DNA from: Streptomyces sp. PsTaAH-137
GTDB taxonomy: Bacteria; Actinomycetota; Actinomycetes; Streptomycetales; Streptomycetaceae
DNA length: 64,000 bases
Direction of reading: 5' to 3'
Assembly (NCBI RefSeq): GCF_003259365.1
Contig: NZ_QLLY01000014.1
Location: forward strand, 66,199 to 130,198
Positions 1 through 6,926 of this stretch are shown in pieces. The stretch's first letter is position 1; each line of letters opens with the position of its first letter. The position numbers and the translations under genes were made by a program. The notes below the pieces were generated by a model, which saw only the letters and a program-made list of their open reading frames with translations, did not search any database and had not been told where the DNA came from.

Positions 1-648
1 GAACTGGCCTATTACTCGGACTACGCAGTGCGCCTCGTCAACACCGAGGAGCCGGGCCGCGGCAAGGACTCCCTGACCACGGTCGACACGGTGCGCGAGC
101 TCTTCGGCGCCAGCCAGGACGCGGCGCGCAGGGCCACGGACGCCGACCTGACCCGCTTCAGGAGCGTACGAGGACGGCTGCGCGCGGTGTTCGAGGCGGC
201 CGACGGCGGCGACGAGGAACTCGCCGTGAACCTGCTGAACTCGCTGCTCCTGGAGTTCCCGGTGAGCCCGCAGGTCTCCGGGCACGACCACCGCGACGAC
301 GACGGCAAGCCGCTGTGGCACATGCACCTCGCGGACCACCCGTCGAACGCGACCGCGGGCTACGCGGCGATCGCCGCGATGGGCCTCGCCTTCCACCTCA
401 CCGAGTACGGCGTGGACCGGCTCGGCCTGTGCGAGGCGGCCCCGTGCCGCAACGCCTATCTGGACACGTCCACCAACCGCTCGCGCCGCTACTGCTCGGA
501 CCGCTGTGCGACCCGCGCCAACGTCGCCGCCTACCGGGCCCGCAAGCGCCTGGAGGCCGAGGAGCGCACGGAGCGCACGGACCGTACCGAGCGCACGGGA
601 CGTACGGCGGAGAACGCCCAGGACAGCACGGCCCCCACCGAGCGCTGA
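1..648 (+). CDS. CGNR zinc-finger (ABATE-type) regulator, 5' partial
   Basis: The frame is open from base 1 (E-L-A-Y-Y-S-D-Y), so the true start is probably just outside the window; the first in-window start is a GTG at 28. The N-terminal two thirds resemble the stress-related ABATE region. The C-terminal part has the zinc-finger pattern C-x4-C, then Y-C-S-D-R-C-A-T-R-A-N-V, where CATR stands in for the usual CGNR, followed by a basic helix. This is the layout of putative DNA-binding regulators; the target is unknown. The last 30 residues are low complexity (ERT/DRT/GRT triplets) from a 9-bp tandem repeat. The end overlaps the convergent sodX by 118 bp. Confidence 0.85.
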   Translation, partial: ELAYYSDYAVRLVNTEEPGRGKDSLTTVDTVRELFGASQDAARRATDADLTRFRSVRGRLRAVFEAADGGDEELAVNLLNSLLLEFPVSPQVSGHDHRDDDGKPLWHMHLADHPSNATAGYAAIAAMGLAFHLTEYGVDRLGLCEAAPCRNAYLDTSTNRSRRYCSDRCATRANVAAYRARKRLEAEERTERTDRTERTGRTAENAQDSTAPTER

Positions 649-998
649 CCCTCCCCCTCCGCCCACGGCCTGCGGCGCCGCAGCCGCCCGCGCACCCTGG
701 CGAGCACCAGTTCGTCGGGGACCACGCCGTAGACGGTGCTGTCACCGCCGGCGGCGGCGTTGTCGCCGAGCACCCACCAGCCGCCCTCGCGCCGTTCGGC
801 GATCCGCTTCACGACCAGCAGGTCCTGCTGGAACGGGTGGCGCAGGATGATCACGTCGCCCGCCCGCACCCGCGCGCCGTGCTGCACCAGCAGCCAGTCC
901 CCCGGATACAGGGTGGGCACCATGGAGGGCCCCTCCACCTCGATGAGCTGGAACGGCACCCTGCCCTCCCGCGCTTCCTCCGCCGCCGTCTCGGGCAT
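531..998 (-). CDS. sodX: Nickel-type superoxide dismutase maturation protease
   Basis: S26-family (signal-peptidase-like) protease expected to remove the N-terminal propeptide of the NiSOD precursor encoded divergently at 1153. I chose the ATG at 998, which gives 155 residues; the open frame extends further upstream but is not coding-like. The nucleophile Ser25 sits in EGPSMVPTL and the general base Lys64 in LLVVKRIA. The conserved LGDN...GGDSTVYG segment follows. The core ends near residue 110; the basic, VRS-rich tail beyond it is encoded by the repeat overlapping the neighbouring gene and is probably dispensable. The divergent pairing with sodN strongly supports the assignment. Confidence 0.88.
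   Translation of the reverse strand: MPETAAEEAREGRVPFQLIEVEGPSMVPTLYPGDWLLVQHGARVRAGDVIILRHPFQQDLLVVKRIAERREGGWWVLGDNAAAGGDSTVYGVVPDELVLARVRGRLRRRRPWAEGEGQRSVGAVLSWAFSAVRPVRSVRSVRSVRSSASRRLRAR
562..606. repeat. 9-bp tandem repeat shared by two overlapping genes
   Basis: Five consecutive 9-mers related to GAGCGCACG (562, 571, 580, 589, 598). On the plus strand they encode ERT-ERT-DRT-ERT-GRT at the end of the CGNR protein. On the minus strand they encode the VRS-rich tail of SodX. Confidence 0.85.
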
Positions 999-1152
999 CA
1001 GACAACCTCCCCGGTCCCTTGCGGTCCCATCCTCCACCAGTCCCAGTCTCACCCTGGACTTTTGTCCTAAGCCCCCGGGGGCACCCGAGAAAACCCGTCC
1101 TGCACGGAGTAATGTCCCACCTGAGAAGACGATCACGAGGAAGGACAGCTAC

Positions 1153-1548
1153 ATGCTTTCCCGCCTGTTCGCCCCCAAGGTGAAGGCCAGTGCCCACTGC
1201 GACCTCCCCTGCGGCGTGTACGACCCGGCCCAGGCCCGCATCGAGGCCGAGTCGGTCAAGGCCGTCCAGGAGAAGATGGCGGCCAACGACGACGCGCACT
1301 TCCAGGCGCGCGCCACGGTCATCAAGGAGCAGCGAGCGGAGCTCGCCAAGCACCACGTCTCGGTGCTGTGGAGCGACTACTTCAAGCCCCCGCACTTCGA
1401 GAAGTACCCGGAGCTGCACCAGCTGGTCAACGACACCCTGAAGGCCCTCTCGGCCGCCAAGGGCTCGACCGACCCGGCCACGGGCCAGAAGGCGCTCGAC
1501 TACATCGCCCAGATCGACAAGATCTTCTGGGAGACCAAGAAGGCTTGA
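1153..1548 (+). CDS. sodN: Nickel-containing superoxide dismutase precursor
   Basis: A 131-residue precursor of the hexameric cytoplasmic Ni superoxide dismutase, which converts superoxide to hydrogen peroxide and oxygen. The first 14 residues (MLSRLFAPKVKASA) are the propeptide. Cleavage exposes the nickel hook H-C-D-L-P-C-G-V-Y-D, in which His1, Cys2 and Cys6 of the mature enzyme bind Ni. The length is exactly that of the streptomycete family. A ribosome site (AGGAAGGA) precedes the ATG. It is divergent from the processing protease sodX. Known family members are induced by nickel; no obvious operator was recognised in 999-1152. Confidence 0.97.
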   Translation: MLSRLFAPKVKASAHCDLPCGVYDPAQARIEAESVKAVQEKMAANDDAHFQARATVIKEQRAELAKHHVSVLWSDYFKPPHFEKYPELHQLVNDTLKALSAAKGSTDPATGQKALDYIAQIDKIFWETKKA

Positions 1549-1570
1549 TCCCTGATCATGCCGTTTGACC

Positions 1571-1665
1571 TGCGTTTTCCTTGTTCGCATGGTCTTCCGG
1601 TCCGCACCTGGTCCACGGTCTGCCGCAACCCGGCACTCTGATGGACCAGGTGCGGTCTTCTTTTT
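1571..1665 (+). ncRNA. Candidate s-SodF-type small RNA from the sodN 3' UTR
   Basis: In S. coelicolor the sodN 3' UTR is processed to a roughly 90-nt RNA (s-SodF) that base-pairs with the sodF message. Here sodN is followed by an untranslated segment ending in a strong terminator (stem 1602-1655), so a product of similar size and position is possible. The boundaries are inferred by counting back about 95 nt from the T-rich end. sodF is not in the window, so pairing cannot be tested. Confidence 0.45.
1602..1665 (+). terminator. sodN intrinsic terminator
   Basis: Perfect 14-bp stem: CCGCACCTGGTCCA (1602-1615) pairs with TGGACCAGGTGCGG (1642-1655), followed by TCTTCTTTTT. It is unusually T-rich for this genome. 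Confidence 0.9.
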
Positions 1666-1692
1666 CCGGTCATTTCTCCCAGGAGTACCGCC

Positions 1693-2538
1693 GTGCCGCG
1701 CAGCACCCCCCGCCCCCGCGTCCTCTACGTCACCGATCTCGCGTACGAGGCCCGCGGCCGCCGCTACTGCGACGAGGACATCTTCCTGACCTCCCGGCTG
1801 CGCTCCGCCTTCGACCTGGCGCTGTGCCACCCGCTGGACGCGGCGGACCTCATGGACGCCTTCGACGCGGTCGTGGTGCGCAACAGCGGCCCGGTGCTCG
1901 GTTACCAGGAGGCGTACGAGGCGTTCCGCGCGCGGGCCCTCGCGCAGGGCACCGTCGTCTACAACCCGCTGCACGGGCGGGGCGACATGGCGGGCAAGCA
2001 GTACCTCCTGGACCTGACCGAGGCCGGCCACCCGGTCATCCCGACCGTCGACCGGCCCGCCGACCTGGCGAAACTCCCGGAGGCGCCCGCATACGTGGCG
2101 AAGCCGCGACTGGGCGCGGACTCGATAGGGCTGCGCAAGGTGACCCCGGCGGAGCTCACCGGACTGCCCTACGAAGAGGGCCTGTTGGTGCAGCCCCACA
2201 TCGACTTCGCCTACGAGGTCTCGTTCTACTTCGTCGACGACGCGCTCCAGTACGCCCTCCACGCCCCCGACCCGGCCCGCCGCTGGGAGCTGCGCGCGTA
2301 CGAGATCACCGCCGCCGACCGGGAGTTCGCCCGCTCCTTCATCGACTGGAACACCCTTCCGTACGGCATCCAGCGCGTCGACGCCTGCCGCACCCGCGAG
2401 GGCGAACTGCTGCTCGTGGAGCTGGAGGACCTCAACCCGTACCTCTCGCTCGACCTCGTGGACGACGCGACGCGGGACGCCTTCGTGGCGGCGATGACGG
2501 CGTCGGTCCGGGCCGCGGTCTCCGGCTCCGCCGGCTAA
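1693..2538 (+). CDS. ATP-grasp-like protein, function unknown
   Basis: 281 residues from a GTG start. The fold resembles glutathione-synthase/RimK-type ATP-grasp enzymes: an N-terminal Rossmann-like part (RVLYVTDLAYEARG), a central AYVAKPRLGADSIG strand-loop typical of the ATP-binding subdomain, and a late LLLVELEDLNPYLS segment where metal-binding acidic residues normally lie. Such enzymes join a carboxylate to an amine or thiol with ATP; the substrate here is not predictable. The gene stands alone downstream of the sodN terminator. Its stop overlaps by 3 bp the stop of the convergent DUF952-acetyltransferase gene. Confidence 0.7.
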   Translation: MPRSTPRPRVLYVTDLAYEARGRRYCDEDIFLTSRLRSAFDLALCHPLDAADLMDAFDAVVVRNSGPVLGYQEAYEAFRARALAQGTVVYNPLHGRGDMAGKQYLLDLTEAGHPVIPTVDRPADLAKLPEAPAYVAKPRLGADSIGLRKVTPAELTGLPYEEGLLVQPHIDFAYEVSFYFVDDALQYALHAPDPARRWELRAYEITAADREFARSFIDWNTLPYGIQRVDACRTREGELLLVELEDLNPYLSLDLVDDATRDAFVAAMTASVRAAVSGSAG

Positions 2539-3431
2539 CTCTCCGGGAGGCTCCGCACGACCCGCGCCGGATTGCCCACGGCCACCACGTCCGCGGGCAG
2601 ATCCCGGGTGACGACGGAGCCCGCGCCGACGACCGTGTTCGCGCCGATGGTGACACCGGGGCAGACGATGACACCGCCGCCCAGCCAGACGTTGTCACCG
2701 AGGGTGATCGGCTTCGCGGCCTCCCACTTGGCGCGGCGCGGTTCCGCCGCGACGGGGTGGGTGGGCGTGAGCAGTTGGACGTTCGGGCCGATCTGGACGT
2801 CCTCGCCGATCCTGATGGGTGCCACGTCGAGGAAGACGGCCCCGTAGTTGACGAAGGTCCGCGCGCCGATGCTGATGTGCCGCCCGTAGTCGACGGCGAG
2901 CGGCGGCCGCACGACGACGTCCTCGCCCACCTCACCGAGGAGTTCGCGCAGCAGAGCCCCGCGCGCGGGCAGGTCGGTGACGCTGCTCGCGTTGTACCGC
3001 TCGCCCAGTTCGGCGGCGCGCAGCGCGTCCGCCTCCAGTTCGGGATCGTCGGCGAGGTAGAGGTCACCGGCGAGCATGCGCTCCTTCTGGCTACGGTCGT
3101 CGGGGCGCGGCCAGTCGCGCACCTCGGTCACCGCGGACACCGGCAACGGACCGTAGAGATGCGGGAAGCTCTCCCCGCCCGGCGCCGCCTCCTCGACCCG
3201 CACCGGGACACCGTCGAGCCGGGCCGGATCGACGACGAGGACCACCAGTTCGCCCGGGGCGGGATCGGTCCCGTACAGCAGTTCGGCGACCTGGCGCACC
3301 AGGTGCGGGAACGAGAAGTGGATGAAGCCGACCTCGGAGAGGGTCCGGCCACGGGTCGACATCTCGTACGTCCCCGCGGCCCGGGCACTCTCCCACAGGC
3401 GTCGCTCGGTGATGTGCAGCAGCTCGATCAT
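2535..3431 (-). CDS. DUF952 / maltose O-acetyltransferase-like fusion
   Basis: 298 residues in one uninterrupted frame. Residues about 1-112 (MIELLHITERRLWESA to RDWPRP) match the DUF952 family, with the typical GFIHFS and SFPHLYGPLP motifs. Residues about 115-298 start with KERMLAGDLYLADDPEL, the ordinary N-terminus of sugar O-acetyltransferases of the Maa/LacA type. They continue into a left-handed beta-helix with hexapeptide repeats (PIRIGEDVQIGPNVQLLTPTHP, then ITLGDNVWLGGGVIVCPG in shorter units). The second domain should acetylate a sugar or similar acceptor from acetyl-CoA. DUF952 and Maa are usually separate proteins, so this is a true fusion unless a sequencing error joined two genes. 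An internal Met (KERM) could allow separate translation of the acetyltransferase. Confidence 0.85.
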   Translation of the reverse strand: MIELLHITERRLWESARAAGTYEMSTRGRTLSEVGFIHFSFPHLVRQVAELLYGTDPAPGELVVLVVDPARLDGVPVRVEEAAPGGESFPHLYGPLPVSAVTEVRDWPRPDDRSQKERMLAGDLYLADDPELEADALRAAELGERYNASSVTDLPARGALLRELLGEVGEDVVVRPPLAVDYGRHISIGARTFVNYGAVFLDVAPIRIGEDVQIGPNVQLLTPTHPVAAEPRRAKWEAAKPITLGDNVWLGGGVIVCPGVTIGANTVVGAGSVVTRDLPADVVAVGNPARVVRSLPES

Positions 3432-3457
3432 GCCCCCAACGTACGGGGCCGGTGAGG

Positions 3458-4045
3458 TCACCGCGTCCTGGTGTAGCGGCGCACGAGCACACCGTTGGCG
3501 AACGCGCGGTTCTCCGTCAGGTCGAACCGGTCGAGGGAGTACGAGCGGCCGCCGAACATCGGCAGCCCCGCGCCGAACACCACCGGGTAGGTCTTGAGCA
3601 CGAGTTCGTCGATCTCGTCCGCGAGCAGCCCGGCAAGTTGCGCGCCGCCGCACAGCCAGATGTCCAGGTCGCTGTCCTCGGCCTTGAGTTCCCGGACCGC
3701 GCCGACGACGTCGTCGTGGATCAGCCGCACGTTCGGGTGCGGGGACTCGGTGAGGGTGCGCGAGAGGACGTACTCGCGCAGATGCCCGTACGGGCTGGTG
3801 AGCCCGGCGTCCAGGCCCACCTGGTAGCTGTTGCGGCCCTGGATCACGGTGTCGAACTTCTTGTTCGCGACGCCGTCGAGGCCGAGGGCCTGCCGGCCGG
3901 CCGACGCGATGGTGTCCGGGTACTCGCCGGTGAGGAAGGCGAGGAACTCTTCGTCGAGGTACTGCATGAACATGGTGCCGTCGCCGGTCTCGTCGCCGAT
4001 GAAGCCGTCGATGGACACGGCGACGAAGTACGTGAGCTTGCGCAA
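3458..4045 (-). CDS. Dihydrofolate-reductase-like (RibD C-terminal) protein
   Basis: 195 residues. Starts at TTG (4045), chosen because MRKLTYFVAVSIDGFIG is the standard N-terminus of this NADPH-dependent reductase-like family and a GGAAAGAG sits upstream. The motifs include VIQGRNSYQ and DIWLCGGAQLAGLL, the latter being the cofactor-binding GG turn. Members are of unknown substrate and often sit beside regulators. Here it is divergent from a TetR gene and shares an operator-like region (4095-4130) with it, so it is probably the regulator's target. Confidence 0.82.
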   Translation of the reverse strand: MRKLTYFVAVSIDGFIGDETGDGTMFMQYLDEEFLAFLTGEYPDTIASAGRQALGLDGVANKKFDTVIQGRNSYQVGLDAGLTSPYGHLREYVLSRTLTESPHPNVRLIHDDVVGAVRELKAEDSDLDIWLCGGAQLAGLLADEIDELVLKTYPVVFGAGLPMFGGRSYSLDRFDLTENRAFANGVLVRRYTRTR

Positions 4046-4094
4046 GCTGGTCTCTTTCCGCTGGGGACAGGGGAGTTGGGGCGTCGCCGCCCCG

Positions 4095-4130
4095 AACCAC
4101 TACAGTTATAGTGCTCCAGGTGTAGTGGTT
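4095..4130. promoter_or_regulatory. TetR-type operator between DHFR-like and tetR genes
   Basis: AACCACTACA (4095-4104) and TGTAGTGGTT (4121-4130) form a perfect 10-bp inverted repeat with 16 bp between. A third half-site, TAGTG, lies at 4109-4113 inside the sequence TATAGTG, which could be a -10 element. The position between divergent start codons fits repression of both genes by the adjacent TetR protein. Confidence 0.7.
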
Positions 4131-4204
4131 GCAAGAGCCTTTCGAAGGCCGAGGAGTTCGCGGGCTCGTGGAGCATGCGCGGGCTCGTGGAGAAGGAGTC
4201 GGAG

Positions 4205-4795
4205 ATGGTGAGGAATCCCGAGCGCCGGGCGGCCCTGGTCGACGCGGGGGTCGAGGTGCTGGCGGCCGAGGGGGCGCGCGGGCTGACCTTCCGCGCGGTG
4301 GACACGGCGGCGGGCGTGCCGACGGGCACGTCGTCGAACTACTTTGCCCACCGCGACGACCTGCTCCACCAGATCGACGCCTGGCTGCACCGGCGGCTCG
4401 CCCCGGATCCGGAGGCCGTCGGGGAACTGCTGGCCCGGCCCCGGGACCGGGCCCTGGCCGTCGCGTTCATGCACAACCTGATGGGGCGGGTGCAGCGCGA
4501 CCGCACCGGGTTCCTCGCGCTGATGGAGATGCGCCTGGAGGCGAGTCGCCGCCCGGACCTGCGCGCGTCCCTGATGACCTCGCTCCGCGGCGACCTGGAC
4601 GAGGGAATCGCCTTCCACGCCGGAGCGGGCCTGCCCGGCGGCCCTGAGGAGGTCACTCTCCTCTACCTGGGCATGCAGGGGCTCATCCTGGAGCACCTCA
4701 CGATGCCGGGACTCCTGGACGGTGCGATTCCGGGCGCGAAGGTGCCGGAGGACGTGGTGACCCGCCTCGTGGAGCGGATCATTCCGGAGCGGTGA
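4205..4795 (+). CDS. TetR-family transcriptional regulator
   Basis: 196 residues with the ATG at 4205 chosen because AAGGAG lies 6 nt upstream; an in-frame ATG at 4175 is also possible. The N-terminal helix-turn-helix (residues about 10-55: ALVDAGVEVLAAEGARGLTFRAVDTAAGVPTGT split over three helices) is typical of the family, and the rest is a ligand-binding helical domain. It is divergent from the DHFR-like gene with the perfect inverted repeat at 4095-4130 between them, which implies autoregulation and control of the reductase. The ligand is unknown. Confidence 0.88.
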   Translation: MVRNPERRAALVDAGVEVLAAEGARGLTFRAVDTAAGVPTGTSSNYFAHRDDLLHQIDAWLHRRLAPDPEAVGELLARPRDRALAVAFMHNLMGRVQRDRTGFLALMEMRLEASRRPDLRASLMTSLRGDLDEGIAFHAGAGLPGGPEEVTLLYLGMQGLILEHLTMPGLLDGAIPGAKVPEDVVTRLVERIIPER

Positions 4796-4799
4796 CGGG

Positions 4800-5408
4800 T
4801 CAGCCGGCCTGCGGCTCGCGCCACATGGGCCACATCGTCGGCCCGTCCGGCAGCTGGAGAGGGCGGTCCATGACGGTGAAGCCGAGCCGTTCGTACAGGG
4901 CGCGGCTGCGTGCGCTGCTGGCCTCCAGGTACGCGGGCCACCCGGCGCGGTCGCACCGGTCGAGCACCGGCGCCATCAGCGCGGTACCGAGCCCCTCGCC
5001 CTGCCGCTCCGGCGCGACGCCGATCATCCAGAGGTAGGTGTGCGCCCGCCCCTGCGGGTGCACCTCGTCGAGCAGCCGGGCGATCTCCTCGATCCGCGCG
5101 TTGTCCGGGTCGACGGCCTCCCGCACCAGGGCGGGCACGTCCTCACCGTCGTCGGCGTGCGGCTCGCTGGGCACGTCCATCCACAGCGCGACGGCCGAAT
5201 CGTCCTCCAGCAGATCGACGTACCCGTCGGCGAGCGTCGCATCGGTGAAGGCCCCCATCAGCCCCGAGTGCCGCACCCGCCGGTACTCGACACCCGGAAA
5301 CACCCAGCCACTCACCGGATCATCCATGAACGCCCGATCGAGCACCCCGACAATCCGCTCCCGATCCCCGACCCCACCCCGCCGAATCCCCACACCCACG
5401 CCCAACAT
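4800..5408 (-). CDS. GNAT-family N-acetyltransferase
   Basis: 202 residues. The acetyl-CoA-binding motif A is seen as LWMIGVAPERQGEGLGTALM (R/Q-x-x-G-x-G/A), followed by the C-terminal ASSARSRALYERLGF motif common to GNATs. The N-terminal part, with FMDDPVSGWVFP, is typical of small-molecule acetyltransferases of unknown substrate. It converges on the TetR gene with a 4-bp gap. Upstream lies the repeat array at 5502-5676. Confidence 0.85.
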   Translation of the reverse strand: MLGVGVGIRRGGVGDRERIVGVLDRAFMDDPVSGWVFPGVEYRRVRHSGLMGAFTDATLADGYVDLLEDDSAVALWMDVPSEPHADDGEDVPALVREAVDPDNARIEEIARLLDEVHPQGRAHTYLWMIGVAPERQGEGLGTALMAPVLDRCDRAGWPAYLEASSARSRALYERLGFTVMDRPLQLPDGPTMWPMWREPQAG

Positions 5409-5501
5409 CCCGTCTCAACTAGCCATCGCCACCTACCAGTTGCCACCCTAAACGATCAGCCCCCAACAGATCCCAAGGACCCCACGAGAAGCCCCCCCCC
5501 C

Positions 5502-5676
5502 GGGCGCGCGAGGAACTCCACGAGAAGCCCCTCAGGGGCGCGAGGAACTGCGCGAGAAGCCCCCACCGCCCCGCAGACAAACGAACCCCCCAGGGGCGCG
5601 AGGAACTGCGCGACCAGCCCCCACCGGCAGTCAGCCGACCGACAACCCAGGGGCGCGGGGAACTGCGCGCCCAGCC
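5502..5676 (+). repeat. Four-copy direct array of the GGGGCGCGRGGAACTGCGCG repeat
   Basis: Copies begin near 5502 (degenerate), 5533, 5591 and 5648; the last three are spaced 58 and 57 bp. Each has the core GGGGCGCGRGGAACTGCGCG, and the internal copies continue into GACCAGCCCCCACCGG or a variant. The whole 5409-5794 gap holds only this array and C-rich low-complexity sequence; no gene is visible. The array lies downstream of the encapsulin operon. Confidence 0.85.
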
Positions 5677-5794
5677 ACACCCCACCCGAGCCCGCCCCCA
5701 ACAGCACCCGGCCCCCGGCACCCGACACCCGGCCCCCCGCAACGACGGCCCGCCCCACGCGAACCGCCGCCGACCCCCCACCCCGAGCGGAGCG

Positions 5795-6913
5795 CTACCG
5801 CTCGCGCCGAGTGACGAACTCCGCCAACGACAACAACCCTCCCGCCACCTCCGGCACCGGCACAGCCCGCTGCAGCTCGGCCAGGGCCCGGGCCATCTGA
5901 TCGGCGGCCTGCGCCTGCGCCCAGTCCCGCCCACCGGCCCGCTCGACCGCGAGCGCGATCGCCTCGATGTCGGCCGCCCCCTCCTCCCCCGGGCCGGGCG
6001 GCCCGTACCGCGCGGCCAGTTCCTCCGCCGCGGCCCCGCCGGAGGCCAACGCCGCGACGACCGGCAGCGACTTCTTGCGGACGACCAGATCGGCGCCCGC
6101 CGGCTTCCCCGTACGGACCGGATCCCCCCAGATCCCGATCACGTCGTCGATCAACTGGAAGGCAAGACCGGCCGCCCGCCCGAACGCGTCGAGCGCCGCG
6201 ACCTCCTCCTCCCCCGCTCCCGCGTACAACCCGCCCAGCGCACAGGCGCAGCCGAGCAGCGCCCCCGTCTTGGCCTCCGCCATGGCGAGGGTCTCCGGGA
6301 GGCTGGTCTCCGCCGGATCGCGCCGCTCCAGGGCGACATCGGCGGCCTGCCCCGCGCACAACTCCACGACGCAGGAGGCGAGCCGGGCCATCGCGGCGGG
6401 AGCCGCCGGGTGCCCGTCCTCGACGAGCAGCCGCTGCGCCTGGGCCTGCAGCGCGTCGCCCGTGAGGATGGCGTCCGCGTCACCGAACACCGCCCACGCA
6501 GTGGGCCGGTGTCTTCGGGTGGCGTCGCGGTCCATCACGTCGTCGTGCAGCAGCGAGAAGTTGTGCGTCAGCTCGACGGCGGCCGCGGCCGGCACCGCCT
6601 GCCGGGCCCGCCCGCCGACGGCCCGCGCCGCGGCGAGCACCAGGGCGGGCCGCACCGCCTTGCCTGCGTGCCCCACCGCCGGTGTGCCGTCGGCGTGCTC
6701 CCACCCGAAGTGGTAGAGGGCGACGCGGCGCAGGGAACCCGGCAGGCCCTCGACGGCCCGCCGCAGCACGGGATCGACCGCCGTCCTGGTCCGCGCCAGG
6801 ATCGCCGCCGCCTCCTGAGCCTCGGGCGGCTGCACGGGATTCACCGCCTCGGCCGCCTGGCTCACCGGCGCCCCCGAGGTGCGCCCGCCGCGACGGGCGG
6901 GCGCACGGCACAC
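5795..6913 (-). CDS. Polyprenyl synthetase, probable encapsulin cargo
   Basis: Trans-isoprenyl diphosphate synthase of up to 372 residues. The first aspartate-rich motif is HDDVMDRD (D124, D125, D128) followed by RR, and the second is QLIDDVIGIWGD (about 256-264); GKAVRPAL carries the substrate-binding Lys and Arg. It should condense DMAPP or allylic diphosphates with IPP to GPP, FPP or GGPP. It lies 13 bp downstream of the family 2B encapsulin gene on the same strand, the arrangement of cargo polyprenyl transferases. The first 45 residues are disordered-looking and Pro/Ala-rich, as expected of a cargo-targeting region. The start is uncertain: GTG 6913, or GTG 6866 (MSQAAEAV), which has a G-rich upstream stretch. 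Confidence 0.88.
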   Translation of the reverse strand: MCRAPARRGGRTSGAPVSQAAEAVNPVQPPEAQEAAAILARTRTAVDPVLRRAVEGLPGSLRRVALYHFGWEHADGTPAVGHAGKAVRPALVLAAARAVGGRARQAVPAAAAVELTHNFSLLHDDVMDRDATRRHRPTAWAVFGDADAILTGDALQAQAQRLLVEDGHPAAPAAMARLASCVVELCAGQAADVALERRDPAETSLPETLAMAEAKTGALLGCACALGGLYAGAGEEEVAALDAFGRAAGLAFQLIDDVIGIWGDPVRTGKPAGADLVVRKKSLPVVAALASGGAAAEELAARYGPPGPGEEGAADIEAIALAVERAGGRDWAQAQAADQMARALAELQRAVPVPEVAGGLLSLAEFVTRRER

Positions 6914-6926
6914 CGGGTGCGGCTCG

